Of a DNA stretch of 64,000 bases, positions 51,812-60,619 are shown piece by piece. Both the position numbers and the translations under genes were made by a program. Each line of letters opens with the position of its first letter. Positions within the stretch are counted from its first letter, which is position 1. Source of the stretch: Bacteroidales bacterium. GTDB lineage: Bacteria > Bacteroidota > Bacteroidia > Bacteroidales > Tenuifilaceae. The notes below the pieces were generated by a model. The model was not told where the DNA came from and did no database searches. It was given only the letters and a program-made list of their open reading frames with translations. The DNA is taken from positions 1-64,000 of the forward strand of contig JABFRB010000005.1 of assembly GCA_013141385.1 (NCBI GenBank). Direction: 5' to 3'.

Positions 51812-52447
51812 ATGGTACAAATCAAGCAGTTAATTCTTAATCCTTTTCAAGAGAATACTTACATTATTTACGATGAAACCAAAGAAGCAGTTATTATTGA
51901 TGCTGGTTGTCATACCCAGTCGGGTATTGATGAGGTTAAGAATTTTGTCGGTAAAGAAAATCTAAAGATTAAGTACTTATTAATCACACATGGACATATC
52001 GACCATATTATAGGGCTTCAACCACTTAAAGAAATATATCAAGTTGAATGTCTCGCTCATGCCGATGAACTTGCACTGATTAAATCAATTCCTGCACAGG
52101 CGCTTATGTTTGGATTTGAGATGGATAAAGCACCAGTAATTGACAAAACTTTTAAGGATGGCGATAAAATTACTTTTGGAAACTCATGTATTGAAGTAAT
52201 ACATACGCCCGGTCACTCAAAGGGTGGAGTTTGCTTTCTGCTTCGTGAGCCAAAAATTCTTATCTCTGGTGACACCCTTTTCCAAGGATCTATTGGTCGA
52301 ACTGATTTAGGAGGAAACTATGAAACATTAATTTCGAGTATTATTAATAAACTTATTCCGTTGGGTGACGATGTTGTGGTCTACCCTGGACATGGCGATT
52401 CCACAACTGTTGGGTATGAAAAAAAGCACAATCCGTTCCTCCGATAG
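51812..52447 (+). CDS. Metallo-beta-lactamase-fold hydrolase
   Basis: A 211-aa hydrolase with the zinc motif T-H-G-H-I-D-H, later ligands in H-T-P-G-H-S-K-G-G and S-G-D-T-L-F, and a final Y-P-G-H-G-D. The compact glyoxalase-II-like form is common in Bacteroidota; thioester or sulfur-compound hydrolysis is possible, but the substrate cannot be read from sequence. It follows pcm by 15 bp and precedes gcvP by 119 bp. Confidence 0.88.
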   Translation: MVQIKQLILNPFQENTYIIYDETKEAVIIDAGCHTQSGIDEVKNFVGKENLKIKYLLITHGHIDHIIGLQPLKEIYQVECLAHADELALIKSIPAQALMFGFEMDKAPVIDKTFKDGDKITFGNSCIEVIHTPGHSKGGVCFLLREPKILISGDTLFQGSIGRTDLGGNYETLISSIINKLIPLGDDVVVYPGHGDSTTVGYEKKHNPFLR

Positions 52448-52566
52448 CAACAATTACAAAAAACTTTTTCTAGAAATTGATATTTCTCAACTTTTATCAG
52501 CAATCCTTTTTTTAATTTTACATCACATTTTGAACTATTTTCAATTAAACTATAAATTCAAAAATA

Positions 52567-55434
52567 ATGATAACTGATTCCTTTGTTTCACGTCATATTG
52601 GTCCTCGCGACCACGAATTAGATGAAATGTTAAAAGTTATTGGCGTATCAACGCTTGATGAACTTATTAACCAAACAGTTCCAACCAATATACGCTTAAA
52701 AAGACCTCTCAACCTACCTGCTCCGATAACTGAACATGAGTACTTAAACAAAATCAATGCTTTAGCAGCAAAAAACAAGATTTTCCGTTCTTTTATTGGC
52801 TTGGGATATTATGGTACTGCGACTCCAGCAGTAATCATGCGCAATATATTTGAAAATCCAAGTTGGTACACTTCATATACTCCATACCAAGCAGAAATTA
52901 GCCAAGGTCGTTTAGAGGCTTTGTTAAACTACCAAACCATGGTTATGGATTTAACAGGTATGCAAATTGCCAATGCCTCGCTTCTTGATGAATCAACCGC
53001 AGCTGCTGAGGCAATGATTATGATGCATAACCTTCGTAGTCGCCAAGCAGTAAAGGATGGTAAGAATGTAATTTTTGTTGATAGAGATATCTTCCCACAG
53101 AATCTTGAGGTCATCATTACACGTGCAAAACCGCTGGGAATTGAAGTGGTAACAGGATGCTACAGCCAATACACCTACACAGGAAAAGAATTTGGTGCAA
53201 TTGTTCAGTATCCATCAGCCAAAGGAACTGTTAGAGATTATGCAGAATTTACAACCAAAGCTCACGAAGCAGGTGTTCTTGTTTCTGTAATCTCAGATCT
53301 TTTAAGCCTTGCCCTTATTACACCTCCTGGTGAATGGGGAGCTGATATCGTTGTTGGATCAACCCAACGATTTGGTGTTCCAATGGGATTTGGCGGTCCT
53401 CACGCTGCATTCTTTGCAACTAAAGATGAGCACAAACGCAGTATGCCGGGTCGTATCATAGGTGTTTCAATCGATAAACATGGCAATAAAGCGTTACGTA
53501 TGGCTTTGCAAACCCGCGAGCAACACATCAAGCGCGAACGTGCAACCTCAAACATCTGTACAGCACAAGCACTTCTTGCCACAATGGCTGGCATGTATGC
53601 TGTATATCATGGACAAGAGGGAATTAAGAGAATTGCTTCATACACCCATAGTGCCGCAGTAATTGTTGCTACCGAACTAACAAAATTAGGCTACACACAG
53701 AATGTAAGAAGTTTCTTCGATACTCTTGAGATTTCTCTTCCAGCATCAGTGAGTTTAAACACAATTAAAGAAAAAGCACTTGCAAACAAGTTGAATTTCT
53801 TCTATAAAGAGAACGGTAGTATTGGTATCAGCTTCGATGAACTAACCAACGTTAGTGATATTAACTGCATTTTAACTGTATTTGCCGAAGCAAATGGCAA
53901 AAAAGCAACAGCAATCACCGCAATCGTTGAATCAAACCAAATACCTGCTAACCTAAAACGTAAAAGCAGCTATTTAACTGAGAAGGTATTCAACATGTTC
54001 CACTCCGAAACCGAAATGATGCGGTATATCAAGAAGTTGGAACGTAAAGATATCTCCCTAACCCATAGTATGATTTCATTGGGTAGCTGCACTATGAAAC
54101 TTAACGGTGCTGCTTTAATGTTGCCACTTAGCCGTGCAGAATTCGGAAGCATCCACCCATTTGTTCCAGTGGATCAGGTTGCTGGTTATATGGAGATGAT
54201 TCACGATTTAGAAAAATATTTAGCCGAGATAACTGGTTTTGCAGCAGTTTCGCTCCAACCAAACTCTGGTGCAGCTGGTGAATATGCTGGATTAATGGTT
54301 ATCCGTCAGTATCATATCGATAGAGGCGACACGCATCGTAATGTTGCTCTAATTCCTGCATCTGCGCATGGAACAAACCCTGCAAGTGCTGCTATGGCAG
54401 GCATGGAGGTTGTAGTTGTTGCCTGCGATGAAAAAGGGAATATCAACGTAGATGATTTAAAGGCAAAGGCAGAACAGCTTAAAGATAAACTTTCATGCTT
54501 TATGGTTACCTACCCATCCACTCACGGGGTATTTGAGTTCAAAATTCGCGAGATGATGGATATTATTCACAAGAATGGTGGTCTAGTTTACATGGATGGT
54601 GCTAACATGAACGCACAGGTTGGACTTACCAGCCCAGGCGAGATTGGTGCTGATGTTTGCCATCTCAACTTACATAAAACCTTTGCAATTCCTCATGGTG
54701 GTGGTGGTCCAGGTGTTGGTCCAATTGCTGTTACAAAGGAACTTGCTCACTTCCTTCCTTCACACCCTGTTGTAAGAACTGGTGGTGATAAGGCTATTAC
54801 CGCCGTTGCCGCTGCTCCTTACGGAAGTGCAAGTGTTCTGCCAATTACCTATGGATATATCCTAATGCTAGGTGGCGAAGGTTTAACAAACGCTACCAAG
54901 TGGGCTATTCTAAATGCAAACTACATGGCCACCCGCCTAAAAGGACATTACAGCGTTCTTTACACTGGCGAAACTGGACGTGTTGCACATGAGATGATCC
55001 TCGATTGCCATCATTTTAAGGCAACCTACGATGTTGAAACAGGTGATATCGCTCGTCGTTTGATGGATTATGGATACCATGCTCCTACCCTATCATTCCC
55101 TGTTCATGAAACTTTAATGGTAGAACCAACCGAAAGCGAATCCAAGCAAGAACTAGACCGCTTTGTTGATACTTTAATTACCATTAAAAAAGAGCTTGAT
55201 GATATTAAAGATGGCAAAGCCGATAAGGTTGATAACGTAGTTAAGAATGCTCCTCACACAGCCACCGAAGTTACTGCCAATGAGTGGAACCATACCTATG
55301 GTCGTCAGAAAGCAGCATTCCCACTGCCTTGGATTGCTGGGAATAAGTTCTGGCCAGCAGTTGGAAAGATAGATTCTGGTTATGGTGATAGGAATTTAGT
55401 ATGCTCATGTGCTCCAATTGAGGAATACTTGTAG
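52567..55434 (+). CDS. gcvP: Glycine dehydrogenase (decarboxylating), P-protein
   Basis: A 955-aa PLP enzyme of the glycine cleavage system, releasing CO2 from glycine and passing the aminomethyl group to the H-protein lipoyl arm. Single-chain form with both halves: N-terminal F-I-G-L-G-Y-Y-G-T and G-V-P-M-G-F-G-G-P-H-A-A, and the catalytic half with H-G-T-N-P-A-S-A-A and N-L-H-K704-T-F-A-I-P-H-G-G-G-G-P-G, where Lys704 binds PLP. Codon use is visibly richer in GC and in preferred codons than in the neighbours, suggesting high expression. gcvT and gcvH are not adjacent. Confidence 0.97.
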   Translation: MITDSFVSRHIGPRDHELDEMLKVIGVSTLDELINQTVPTNIRLKRPLNLPAPITEHEYLNKINALAAKNKIFRSFIGLGYYGTATPAVIMRNIFENPSWYTSYTPYQAEISQGRLEALLNYQTMVMDLTGMQIANASLLDESTAAAEAMIMMHNLRSRQAVKDGKNVIFVDRDIFPQNLEVIITRAKPLGIEVVTGCYSQYTYTGKEFGAIVQYPSAKGTVRDYAEFTTKAHEAGVLVSVISDLLSLALITPPGEWGADIVVGSTQRFGVPMGFGGPHAAFFATKDEHKRSMPGRIIGVSIDKHGNKALRMALQTREQHIKRERATSNICTAQALLATMAGMYAVYHGQEGIKRIASYTHSAAVIVATELTKLGYTQNVRSFFDTLEISLPASVSLNTIKEKALANKLNFFYKENGSIGISFDELTNVSDINCILTVFAEANGKKATAITAIVESNQIPANLKRKSSYLTEKVFNMFHSETEMMRYIKKLERKDISLTHSMISLGSCTMKLNGAALMLPLSRAEFGSIHPFVPVDQVAGYMEMIHDLEKYLAEITGFAAVSLQPNSGAAGEYAGLMVIRQYHIDRGDTHRNVALIPASAHGTNPASAAMAGMEVVVVACDEKGNINVDDLKAKAEQLKDKLSCFMVTYPSTHGVFEFKIREMMDIIHKNGGLVYMDGANMNAQVGLTSPGEIGADVCHLNLHKTFAIPHGGGGPGVGPIAVTKELAHFLPSHPVVRTGGDKAITAVAAAPYGSASVLPITYGYILMLGGEGLTNATKWAILNANYMATRLKGHYSVLYTGETGRVAHEMILDCHHFKATYDVETGDIARRLMDYGYHAPTLSFPVHETLMVEPTESESKQELDRFVDTLITIKKELDDIKDGKADKVDNVVKNAPHTATEVTANEWNHTYGRQKAAFPLPWIAGNKFWPAVGKIDSGYGDRNLVCSCAPIEEYL

Positions 55435-55443
55435 CAAATACGA

Positions 55444-55484
55444 AAAAAGAGTTCCGAACTTTCAAAAAGTTCGGAACTCTTTTA
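55444..55484 (+). terminator. gcvP: Intrinsic terminator of gcvP
   Basis: AAAAGAGTTCCGAACTTT pairs with AAAGTTCGGAACTCTTTT across a short loop, then ATTTTG. Related hairpins at 55658, 59798 and 62002 show this is also a repeat family. Confidence 0.88.
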
Positions 55485-55754
55485 TTTTGTGGGTTTTCCC
55501 TCAACCCAAGACCTTTTGGGGTCGATAGACCCGAAAGAGTCTAAGATTGTTAAAACCTTATTTTCAGACATTAGTAGAAAATTATTGTTTATACGAAATT
55601 TCAACCTTATTAAAAAAGCTCAATATATGTATAAAAAAATATCATAATTAACACACCAGATCCGAACTTTTAAAAAGTTCGGATCTCTTTATATTTGGGG
55701 AGTATAGATAACTTCTTTTATAAACTTGAGTAAAGCAAAATCCTCTTAGTTTTG
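55485..55754. other. Intergenic DNA between gcvP and the signalling module
   Basis: No gene. It contains a second copy of the hairpin (55658-55686), which could terminate the minus-strand module. Confidence 0.5.
55658..55686. repeat. GAAC hairpin repeat, copy 2
   Basis: AGATCCGAACTTTTAAAAAG followed by TTCGGATCT forms a near-perfect stem and is followed by CTTTATATTT. Confidence 0.65.
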
Positions 55755-56285
55755 CTATAGAGCACCTACTAATTTCTCTAATTGATCAAAATAAGAAGGA
55801 GTCATATTTCCAATTACCAAAGACTCGTAGTAATTTCTAATAGTGCCTTTCATATTTTCATTAATACAATTTTTATCTTCTTTAATTGATGTTGTAAAAT
55901 GAATTACTGCAGATAACTTGTAATAATCTGGGGTATGCTCGGAGGTTAAGACAAATAAATACAATGTGTTTATTGGCAATTCATCATTGAATTTAAGTCT
56001 TGTCAAAATATTTTTCGATTCCCTATTAAGATCCTCTATCTTTTTAACGTTTTTTTCAACATCATTCCGCAAGTAATCAATAGAGGAGTTGTAAATAGAG
56101 TAAAGCCCAATAATTGATAATCCAATAATTATACCCACAACCACAATTAAGAGGTTAAGATAATTTTTAACAACTATTTCATCAACATTCTGAATTTTAA
56201 AGTGATATGAAATATTCAGTACCAGTGCTGTAAAACTTAGGATAATTGCTATAAACAGTAATATGTAGTAATTCTTTTGTTTCAT
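55755..56285 (-). CDS. Two-TM membrane protein of a signalling module
   Basis: A 176-aa protein with two transmembrane helices (about 8-27 and 41-64), a coiled-coil stretch (about 72-95, D-V-E-K-N-V-K-K-I-E-D-L-N-R-E-S-K) and a C-terminal helical domain of about 80 residues. I do not recognise a family. Its ATG overlaps the stop of the receiver-domain gene by 4 bp. It is therefore the third member of a coupled kinase - receiver - membrane-protein operon, and may be the effector or sensor of that pathway. Confidence 0.65.
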   Translation of the reverse strand: MKQKNYYILLFIAIILSFTALVLNISYHFKIQNVDEIVVKNYLNLLIVVVGIIIGLSIIGLYSIYNSSIDYLRNDVEKNVKKIEDLNRESKNILTRLKFNDELPINTLYLFVLTSEHTPDYYKLSAVIHFTTSIKEDKNCINENMKGTIRNYYESLVIGNMTPSYFDQLEKLVGAL

Positions 56286-56680
56286 AACTTTATATTTTTT
56301 TTAGCCAGGTCAACAAGTTGATTATCGTTTGTTCCATCTTTCTTCTCTTTATAATGCACGTTTCCTCCCCATGGTTTTGTAAAGATTGCAGTATGCCTTG
56401 TCCATACTACTATAGGTATTCTTTTATCTCTTAGTTCCTTCTCATATAGCACCCATCCCGTCTCCAACCCACCGTTGGTCTCTTCAACTGAATAAGGGTA
56501 ATTGGGCATTATAGAGTCCAAAAAGATCAGATCAAAAGAAATTCCCGATTCGTTCAGTAAGTATTTGGCAGCACTTACGCTACCTGCAATTTCAACCTTA
56601 TAATGCTTTTTCAGTTCCGTAATGAGTCTGTGAATCATATCCGCTTCATCCTCAATAATTAAAATGTTTTTGTTTCCCAT
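56282..56680 (-). CDS. Stand-alone response-regulator receiver domain
   Basis: A 132-aa single receiver domain if started at the ATG at 56680 (M-G-N-K-N-I-L-I-I-E-D-E-A-D); an in-frame TTG 18 bp earlier is less likely. The acidic pair E-D-E and the phospho-acceptor in L-I-F-L-D-S-I-M-P are clear. Between it and the switch Thr (V-V-W-T-R-H) is a longer, Gly-rich stretch (N-G-G-L-E-T-G-W), and the late Lys lies in Y-K-E-K-K-D. No DNA-binding output domain, so it probably acts by protein contact. Tightly placed between the kinase and the membrane protein. Confidence 0.8.
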   Translation of the reverse strand: MGNKNILIIEDEADMIHRLITELKKHYKVEIAGSVSAAKYLLNESGISFDLIFLDSIMPNYPYSVEETNGGLETGWVLYEKELRDKRIPIVVWTRHTAIFTKPWGGNVHYKEKKDGTNDNQLVDLAKKNIKL

Positions 56681-56709
56681 AATGTAATGTTTACTCAAGT
56701 TTATATTAT

Positions 56710-59430
56710 CTATTTTTTTATGCTAACAGTAAATTTAATATGTGAAATCGGTTCTTTCAAATAGAGAGTTGCCATTTCTTCGAACAAAATATTGTTTTCT
56801 TTCCTATATGCAATAAATTCTTTGATCAACTCATTATCCCGAAGTCGGAAAACACTGTATTTATTATATTTTTCAATTATATCAGGTGGAATAGGAAGTG
56901 ATAACTCTTCATAGTCTTTTTTCCCTTCTTTTGTAAAACAATTCAGCAGAGACATTCTTTTCTCATTTGATTCAATTTCTTTAAGAGCCTTATGTAGTCC
57001 TATGATTCCAAAAATATTATAATCAAATAAATCATTGTCCGCCTCAGCAATAACTGTTCCACCATGCGCTTCAACTATTCGCTGTACAAGAGAAAGACCT
57101 AAACCAGTACCTGTCAAGCATTTTTCTGTAGCTTTCTTTCCCCTGAAATTTTCTTCCCAAATCCTATTACTATCATCATCTGGAATGGCTATTCCCATAT
57201 TCTCTACAATTATTTTATATTCATCACCAGTGCTTATCATTTTAATAATCACACATGTACCCAAAACGGCATATTTTACTGCGTTATTTACTAAATTGAT
57301 AATAGCCGTTTGAAACAGTTGGTGTACATATATAGTGTTTTCGTATTTTGAATCATCATTAAAGATAACTCGTACATCTACCCCGCTTTTTCTTGCATCA
57401 GCCCTAAAAATGTCCAGTGATGACATAAGAAATGTTTTAAGATTAAGAGCTTCTCTTGCAGAATTTGCAGTTTCTCCATCAAAATTCTTCATTTTAGCAT
57501 ACTGAGAATAATTTCTTATAATAGAAGCTGCTCCGGATATTCTGTAAACTAAATTATTAATATGGTCTCTTTTACTTATTTTTTGATATTTAAGCTCCTC
57601 AATAATTGATTTTGCATTTTGAGTTATTACCTCCGTTTGTGCGGGTAATTCGTGATTAAGTTTACTTAAAGTTCCATCAGATATTTTGTATTGTTTTAAA
57701 ATTTGAATAGAAAGGCTAATGATATCCGAAGCAGTTGATGCAATATCGAAATGATAATACAGAAATGATGATCCTTTATCCTCTCCATCAATACTTTTTA
57801 TCTTATTGATAAGTTCTATAAATCCTACGATTTCTTTTTTATTATCCAGAATTGGAATAAGCATTGATGAATAGATGGGCTCTGTATCGTTATAAATAAA
57901 ATCTCTTTTAGAATAAATAAAAGGGGAAGTCTCAACATTGTCCTTCTCTAAAGATGTCCTATAATTATCAAACCAAATGCTAAAATTAGGGTATCTGCTT
58001 GATAAATCTGCCATACAGATATTTGGCGGAATGGTTATTTCCTCGTCAAACACTTTTTTAAGTGTAGTACCTTCATATAAGTAAATAAGGCATTCTTTAC
58101 ACCTAATTGAATTTCTTATTATTTCACATGCATTTCTATAATACTCTTTTTCCTTTTCAATAATAAAACCTGTTTCCTGAATAAGTTTTTCCCTTAATTT
58201 CCTTTGCATGTTTTGAATTACAATATATTGGCTCGAAAAAATTGTCCTAGAAACGGTTTCCAGAAAATTAAAGCTATTATAATATGAGTAACTTTTTTCA
58301 TCAAAATAAAGCGTCAAAAGTCCAAAATAATTTAATTTATTCTTATCAAAAGGAAAAATTGGAACTAAAACTAAAATATCTGATTTACACAAATTTTGTG
58401 ATTCAAGGAATACATCAAAATTGGTAAATTGATCATTTACTGTTGGAAATTGTTTCGGATCAATAATATCATTAAATTTAAGTTCCTCACCTCTTTTCAT
58501 TTTATCATAAATACTTTTTATATAATCGTAAAAGCAATGCTTTTTTCCATCATGAACTTCATTACGGTCAATAATGTAAGGTGTTGATTTTACTTGCTCC
58601 TGTGATTTCCCCAAAAAATTGGAGGTATGTTCTTTTTCTAAAAAAATATCCTCTGGGTTATTGTCATTTAACGACCAAAGCGAGGCGTAAACTAAATGGC
58701 TATGTCGTTGGTTTGTTTCATCACCATTATCTACAAATAAATGTTTTAATGCATCAAATACTTTTTTATTCTTTTCAATTATACTATCAACATTGATTAC
58801 AATTGACAAGTCGTTTATGAACTGGTTTAATCTTTTGTCGGCATCCTTTGTCGTTTTCATTGTTATGAAAACACTTAGAATATCTGAAAGACTTTTAAGT
58901 TGATATTCATTAACAGTAACATTATCCTTATTTGAAAATAATACTAAAACTGCATGAAGAATTCTTTTTTCACTATTATCAGAGTACTTATCCTTAATAT
59001 ATACAGGAAGAAAATATTCTGAATTATAACCAGTAAGAATTTCCTCATAATACCTATTTAATTCATTTGTCTTATTGTTTTTAAATAGATCAACGTCTTT
59101 AATTGAAATATAACATTTGTCATATTCTTTGTTTATAAATTTCTTAGCCACATAAATAATCAAACCCTCGCCATCCCTAATTTCACCATTAAGATCTAAA
59201 TCAAGTTTCTTAATATGCTCGTTTATACTAGTTTTTAAATTTTCAATTTCTGGAGGATAAAAATCGTAACAATTTATAGTATTTCTAAACTCATTACATG
59301 AAAAGTAGCAAGCAGCTTTAAAACTATCATCATTAGCTACAATAAACTGTAAGGCATCTGGTAGAGTTTGCTCTTCAATCCTTGGAATATTTATAAAATT
59401 TGTAATTAACTTTTCACTTATTAAGTACAT
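56710..59430 (-). CDS. GAF-type sensor histidine kinase
   Basis: A 906-aa cytoplasmic protein, no transmembrane helix. The C-terminal part is a histidine-kinase ATPase domain: N box I-I-N-L-V-N-N-A-V-K-Y, G1 V-E-N-M-G-I-A-I-P, F box W-E-E-N-F-R-G and G2 G-T-G-L-G-L-S-L-V near residue 773. The likely phospho-accepting helix has L-N-H-E-L-P-A-Q near 591. The 580 residues before it are probably two or three GAF-like sensor domains (inferred from size and the S-M-L-I-P-I-L-D...G-F-I-E-L-I-N pattern near 530-545). A further 100 residues follow the ATPase domain. First gene of the three-gene module. Confidence 0.82.
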   Translation of the reverse strand: MYLISEKLITNFINIPRIEEQTLPDALQFIVANDDSFKAACYFSCNEFRNTINCYDFYPPEIENLKTSINEHIKKLDLDLNGEIRDGEGLIIYVAKKFINKEYDKCYISIKDVDLFKNNKTNELNRYYEEILTGYNSEYFLPVYIKDKYSDNSEKRILHAVLVLFSNKDNVTVNEYQLKSLSDILSVFITMKTTKDADKRLNQFINDLSIVINVDSIIEKNKKVFDALKHLFVDNGDETNQRHSHLVYASLWSLNDNNPEDIFLEKEHTSNFLGKSQEQVKSTPYIIDRNEVHDGKKHCFYDYIKSIYDKMKRGEELKFNDIIDPKQFPTVNDQFTNFDVFLESQNLCKSDILVLVPIFPFDKNKLNYFGLLTLYFDEKSYSYYNSFNFLETVSRTIFSSQYIVIQNMQRKLREKLIQETGFIIEKEKEYYRNACEIIRNSIRCKECLIYLYEGTTLKKVFDEEITIPPNICMADLSSRYPNFSIWFDNYRTSLEKDNVETSPFIYSKRDFIYNDTEPIYSSMLIPILDNKKEIVGFIELINKIKSIDGEDKGSSFLYYHFDIASTASDIISLSIQILKQYKISDGTLSKLNHELPAQTEVITQNAKSIIEELKYQKISKRDHINNLVYRISGAASIIRNYSQYAKMKNFDGETANSAREALNLKTFLMSSLDIFRADARKSGVDVRVIFNDDSKYENTIYVHQLFQTAIINLVNNAVKYAVLGTCVIIKMISTGDEYKIIVENMGIAIPDDDSNRIWEENFRGKKATEKCLTGTGLGLSLVQRIVEAHGGTVIAEADNDLFDYNIFGIIGLHKALKEIESNEKRMSLLNCFTKEGKKDYEELSLPIPPDIIEKYNKYSVFRLRDNELIKEFIAYRKENNILFEEMATLYLKEPISHIKFTVSIKK

Positions 59431-59535
59431 AGAATAGAGGATTTTAAATTCATATCTAAATTACTATATTTTTCTAAAAATGTTACTCTTAGGTTATTTA
59501 TTTTTAAAAGATATAGAACCATACATTAATTTAAT

Positions 59536-59720
59536 ATGATTGTCCACAATAATTCCCACCAAAGAATAAATAATCCAAAATGTCATTGCCTTTCGGCGAA
59601 CTCGCACAACTTGTCCCGATATTCTTTATCGGGAATACGCTCGGTTTCTGCGAACCATTAGCTCATGAGCGAAGCGAACCGAGCTTGCGAGTTCACCGAA
59701 GGTAATAATGCAGGAACTGA
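59536..59720. mobile_element. MITE-like element, TATGATTGTCC family, copy 2 (truncated)
   Basis: It begins TATGATTGTCCACAATAATT and shares AGAATAAATAATCCAAA, GTCATTGCC, ACGCTCGGTT and TGCGAACCATTAGCTCATGA with copy 1 at 31270. The right terminal repeat was not found, so the end given is approximate. An inner pair GAACTCGC...GCGAGTTC is present. Confidence 0.55.
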
Positions 59721-59797
59721 CCAAAGAGAACTCAGCCGAGCTAATCCCTAACTTACAGGAATTAAACCTTAACTCACATATAACTAAAAATGAAAAA

Positions 59798-59828
59798 GAG
59801 TTCCGAACTTTTTAAAAGTTCGAAACTC
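59798..59828. repeat. GAAC hairpin repeat, copy 3
   Basis: GAGTTCCGAACTTTTTAAAA followed by GTTCGAAACTC; one mismatch in the stem. Confidence 0.6.
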
Positions 59829-59850
59829 TACAGTTTAGCAATAAATAAAT

Positions 59851-60008
59851 TATGATTGTCCGCTATAATTCCTAATCAGGAATAAACAACCCAAGTTGTC
59901 ATTCCTGCGAATGCAGGAATCCCGTTCTTTATAATCTAGATTCTGGGACTTCGCCCAGAATGACAAGGGGATCATTTTAGATATTAGGTATAATAGAGGA
60001 TATTCATA
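59851..60008. mobile_element. MITE-like element, TATGATTGTCC family, copy 3 (complete)
   Basis: 158 bp with terminal inverted repeats of about 26 bp: TATGATTGTCCGCTATAATT at the left, and at the right the complement of TATGAATATCCTCTATTATA. Flanking AATAAATTA on both sides looks like a target-site duplication. The interior holds TTCTGGGacttcgCCCAGAA and TGCGAATGCAGGAAT-type short hairpins. No coding capacity. Confidence 0.7.
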
Positions 60009-60198
60009 AAATAAATTATCCTCTTCCTTATCAAATTTTGGAATTTTAAAATCCACAAAATAATTTAGGCATTACATTACAGGTTTTGAGGGCTCTTCTA
60101 AACTTGGGAACTCTTTTTTACCATTAATGAATTACCCGTAAGCTAAATTTGGCTATTCTTTTATTTTTTGATTTTTCATAACCTGAGTGGGATAATTT

Positions 60199-60430
60199 CC
60201 CATTCGTTTGGGAACGAACTGGTGGAAATAGGACTCCATCCAAACGGTTTGGGAGGGGGTTAAGTCTTCTGGAAGTACTTCTAAACCGTTTGGGGGCTAA
60301 CTGGTGAAAAAGAGGTTCTTCCCAAACGGTTTGGGAAGAGGTTAAATTTTCCCAAGGTGTTTCAAAACCGTTTGGGAATTATCTGGTGGGGAAAAAGTTC
60401 CTCCCGCACGGTTTGGGAGGGACTAAATCT
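60199..60430. repeat. Tandem array of palindromic units
   Basis: A unit of about 83 bp is repeated nearly three times. Each unit holds two near-palindromes with the core AAACGGTTTGGG or AAACCGTTTGGG, at 60239, 60284, 60321, 60365 and 60403, with a weaker one at 60200. Between them lie recurring AACTGGTGGAAA / TCTGGTGGGGAAA and GAGGTTAA / GGGTTAA blocks. The array ends about 190 bp before the GC-rich gene at 60620. Confidence 0.75.
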
Positions 60431-60619
60431 CCCACAGGTAGCATCTAAACAATCCCGAATAGCATACACTCCTATTATTGGCATAACTTTTGATTTGTGC
60501 CAGACCATGGGGAACGACCTACCAGTAGCGGAAGGGCACGGAAATATCCCCGCAAAAATATTCACCTTTAAAATACAATTATATCATTAAATCACGTTTT
60601 ACTGGCAACAGTAAATACA

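Larger units (their letters stand above)
59431..60619. other. Repeat-rich intergenic region
   Basis: About 1.2 kb without a supported gene. In order: a MITE-like copy (from 59536, right end unclear), a GAAC hairpin (59798-59828), a complete MITE-like copy (59851-60008) and a tandem palindrome array (60199-60430). Short ORFs overlapping the array on both strands are by-products of the repeats. Confidence 0.7.

Noticed and set aside
52365-52577. 70-codon ORF between the metallo-hydrolase and gcvP genes
   Set aside because: Out-of-frame with the 3' end of the hydrolase gene; the unique part is AT-rich spacer.
60199-60430. CRISPR array
   Set aside because: Only about three 83-bp units, the spacers are themselves repeated, and there is no cas gene, so it does not fit a CRISPR.
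60357-60590. Overlapping ORFs on both strands over the palindrome array
   Set aside because: They arise from the self-complementary repeats, and both frames run through repeat units.
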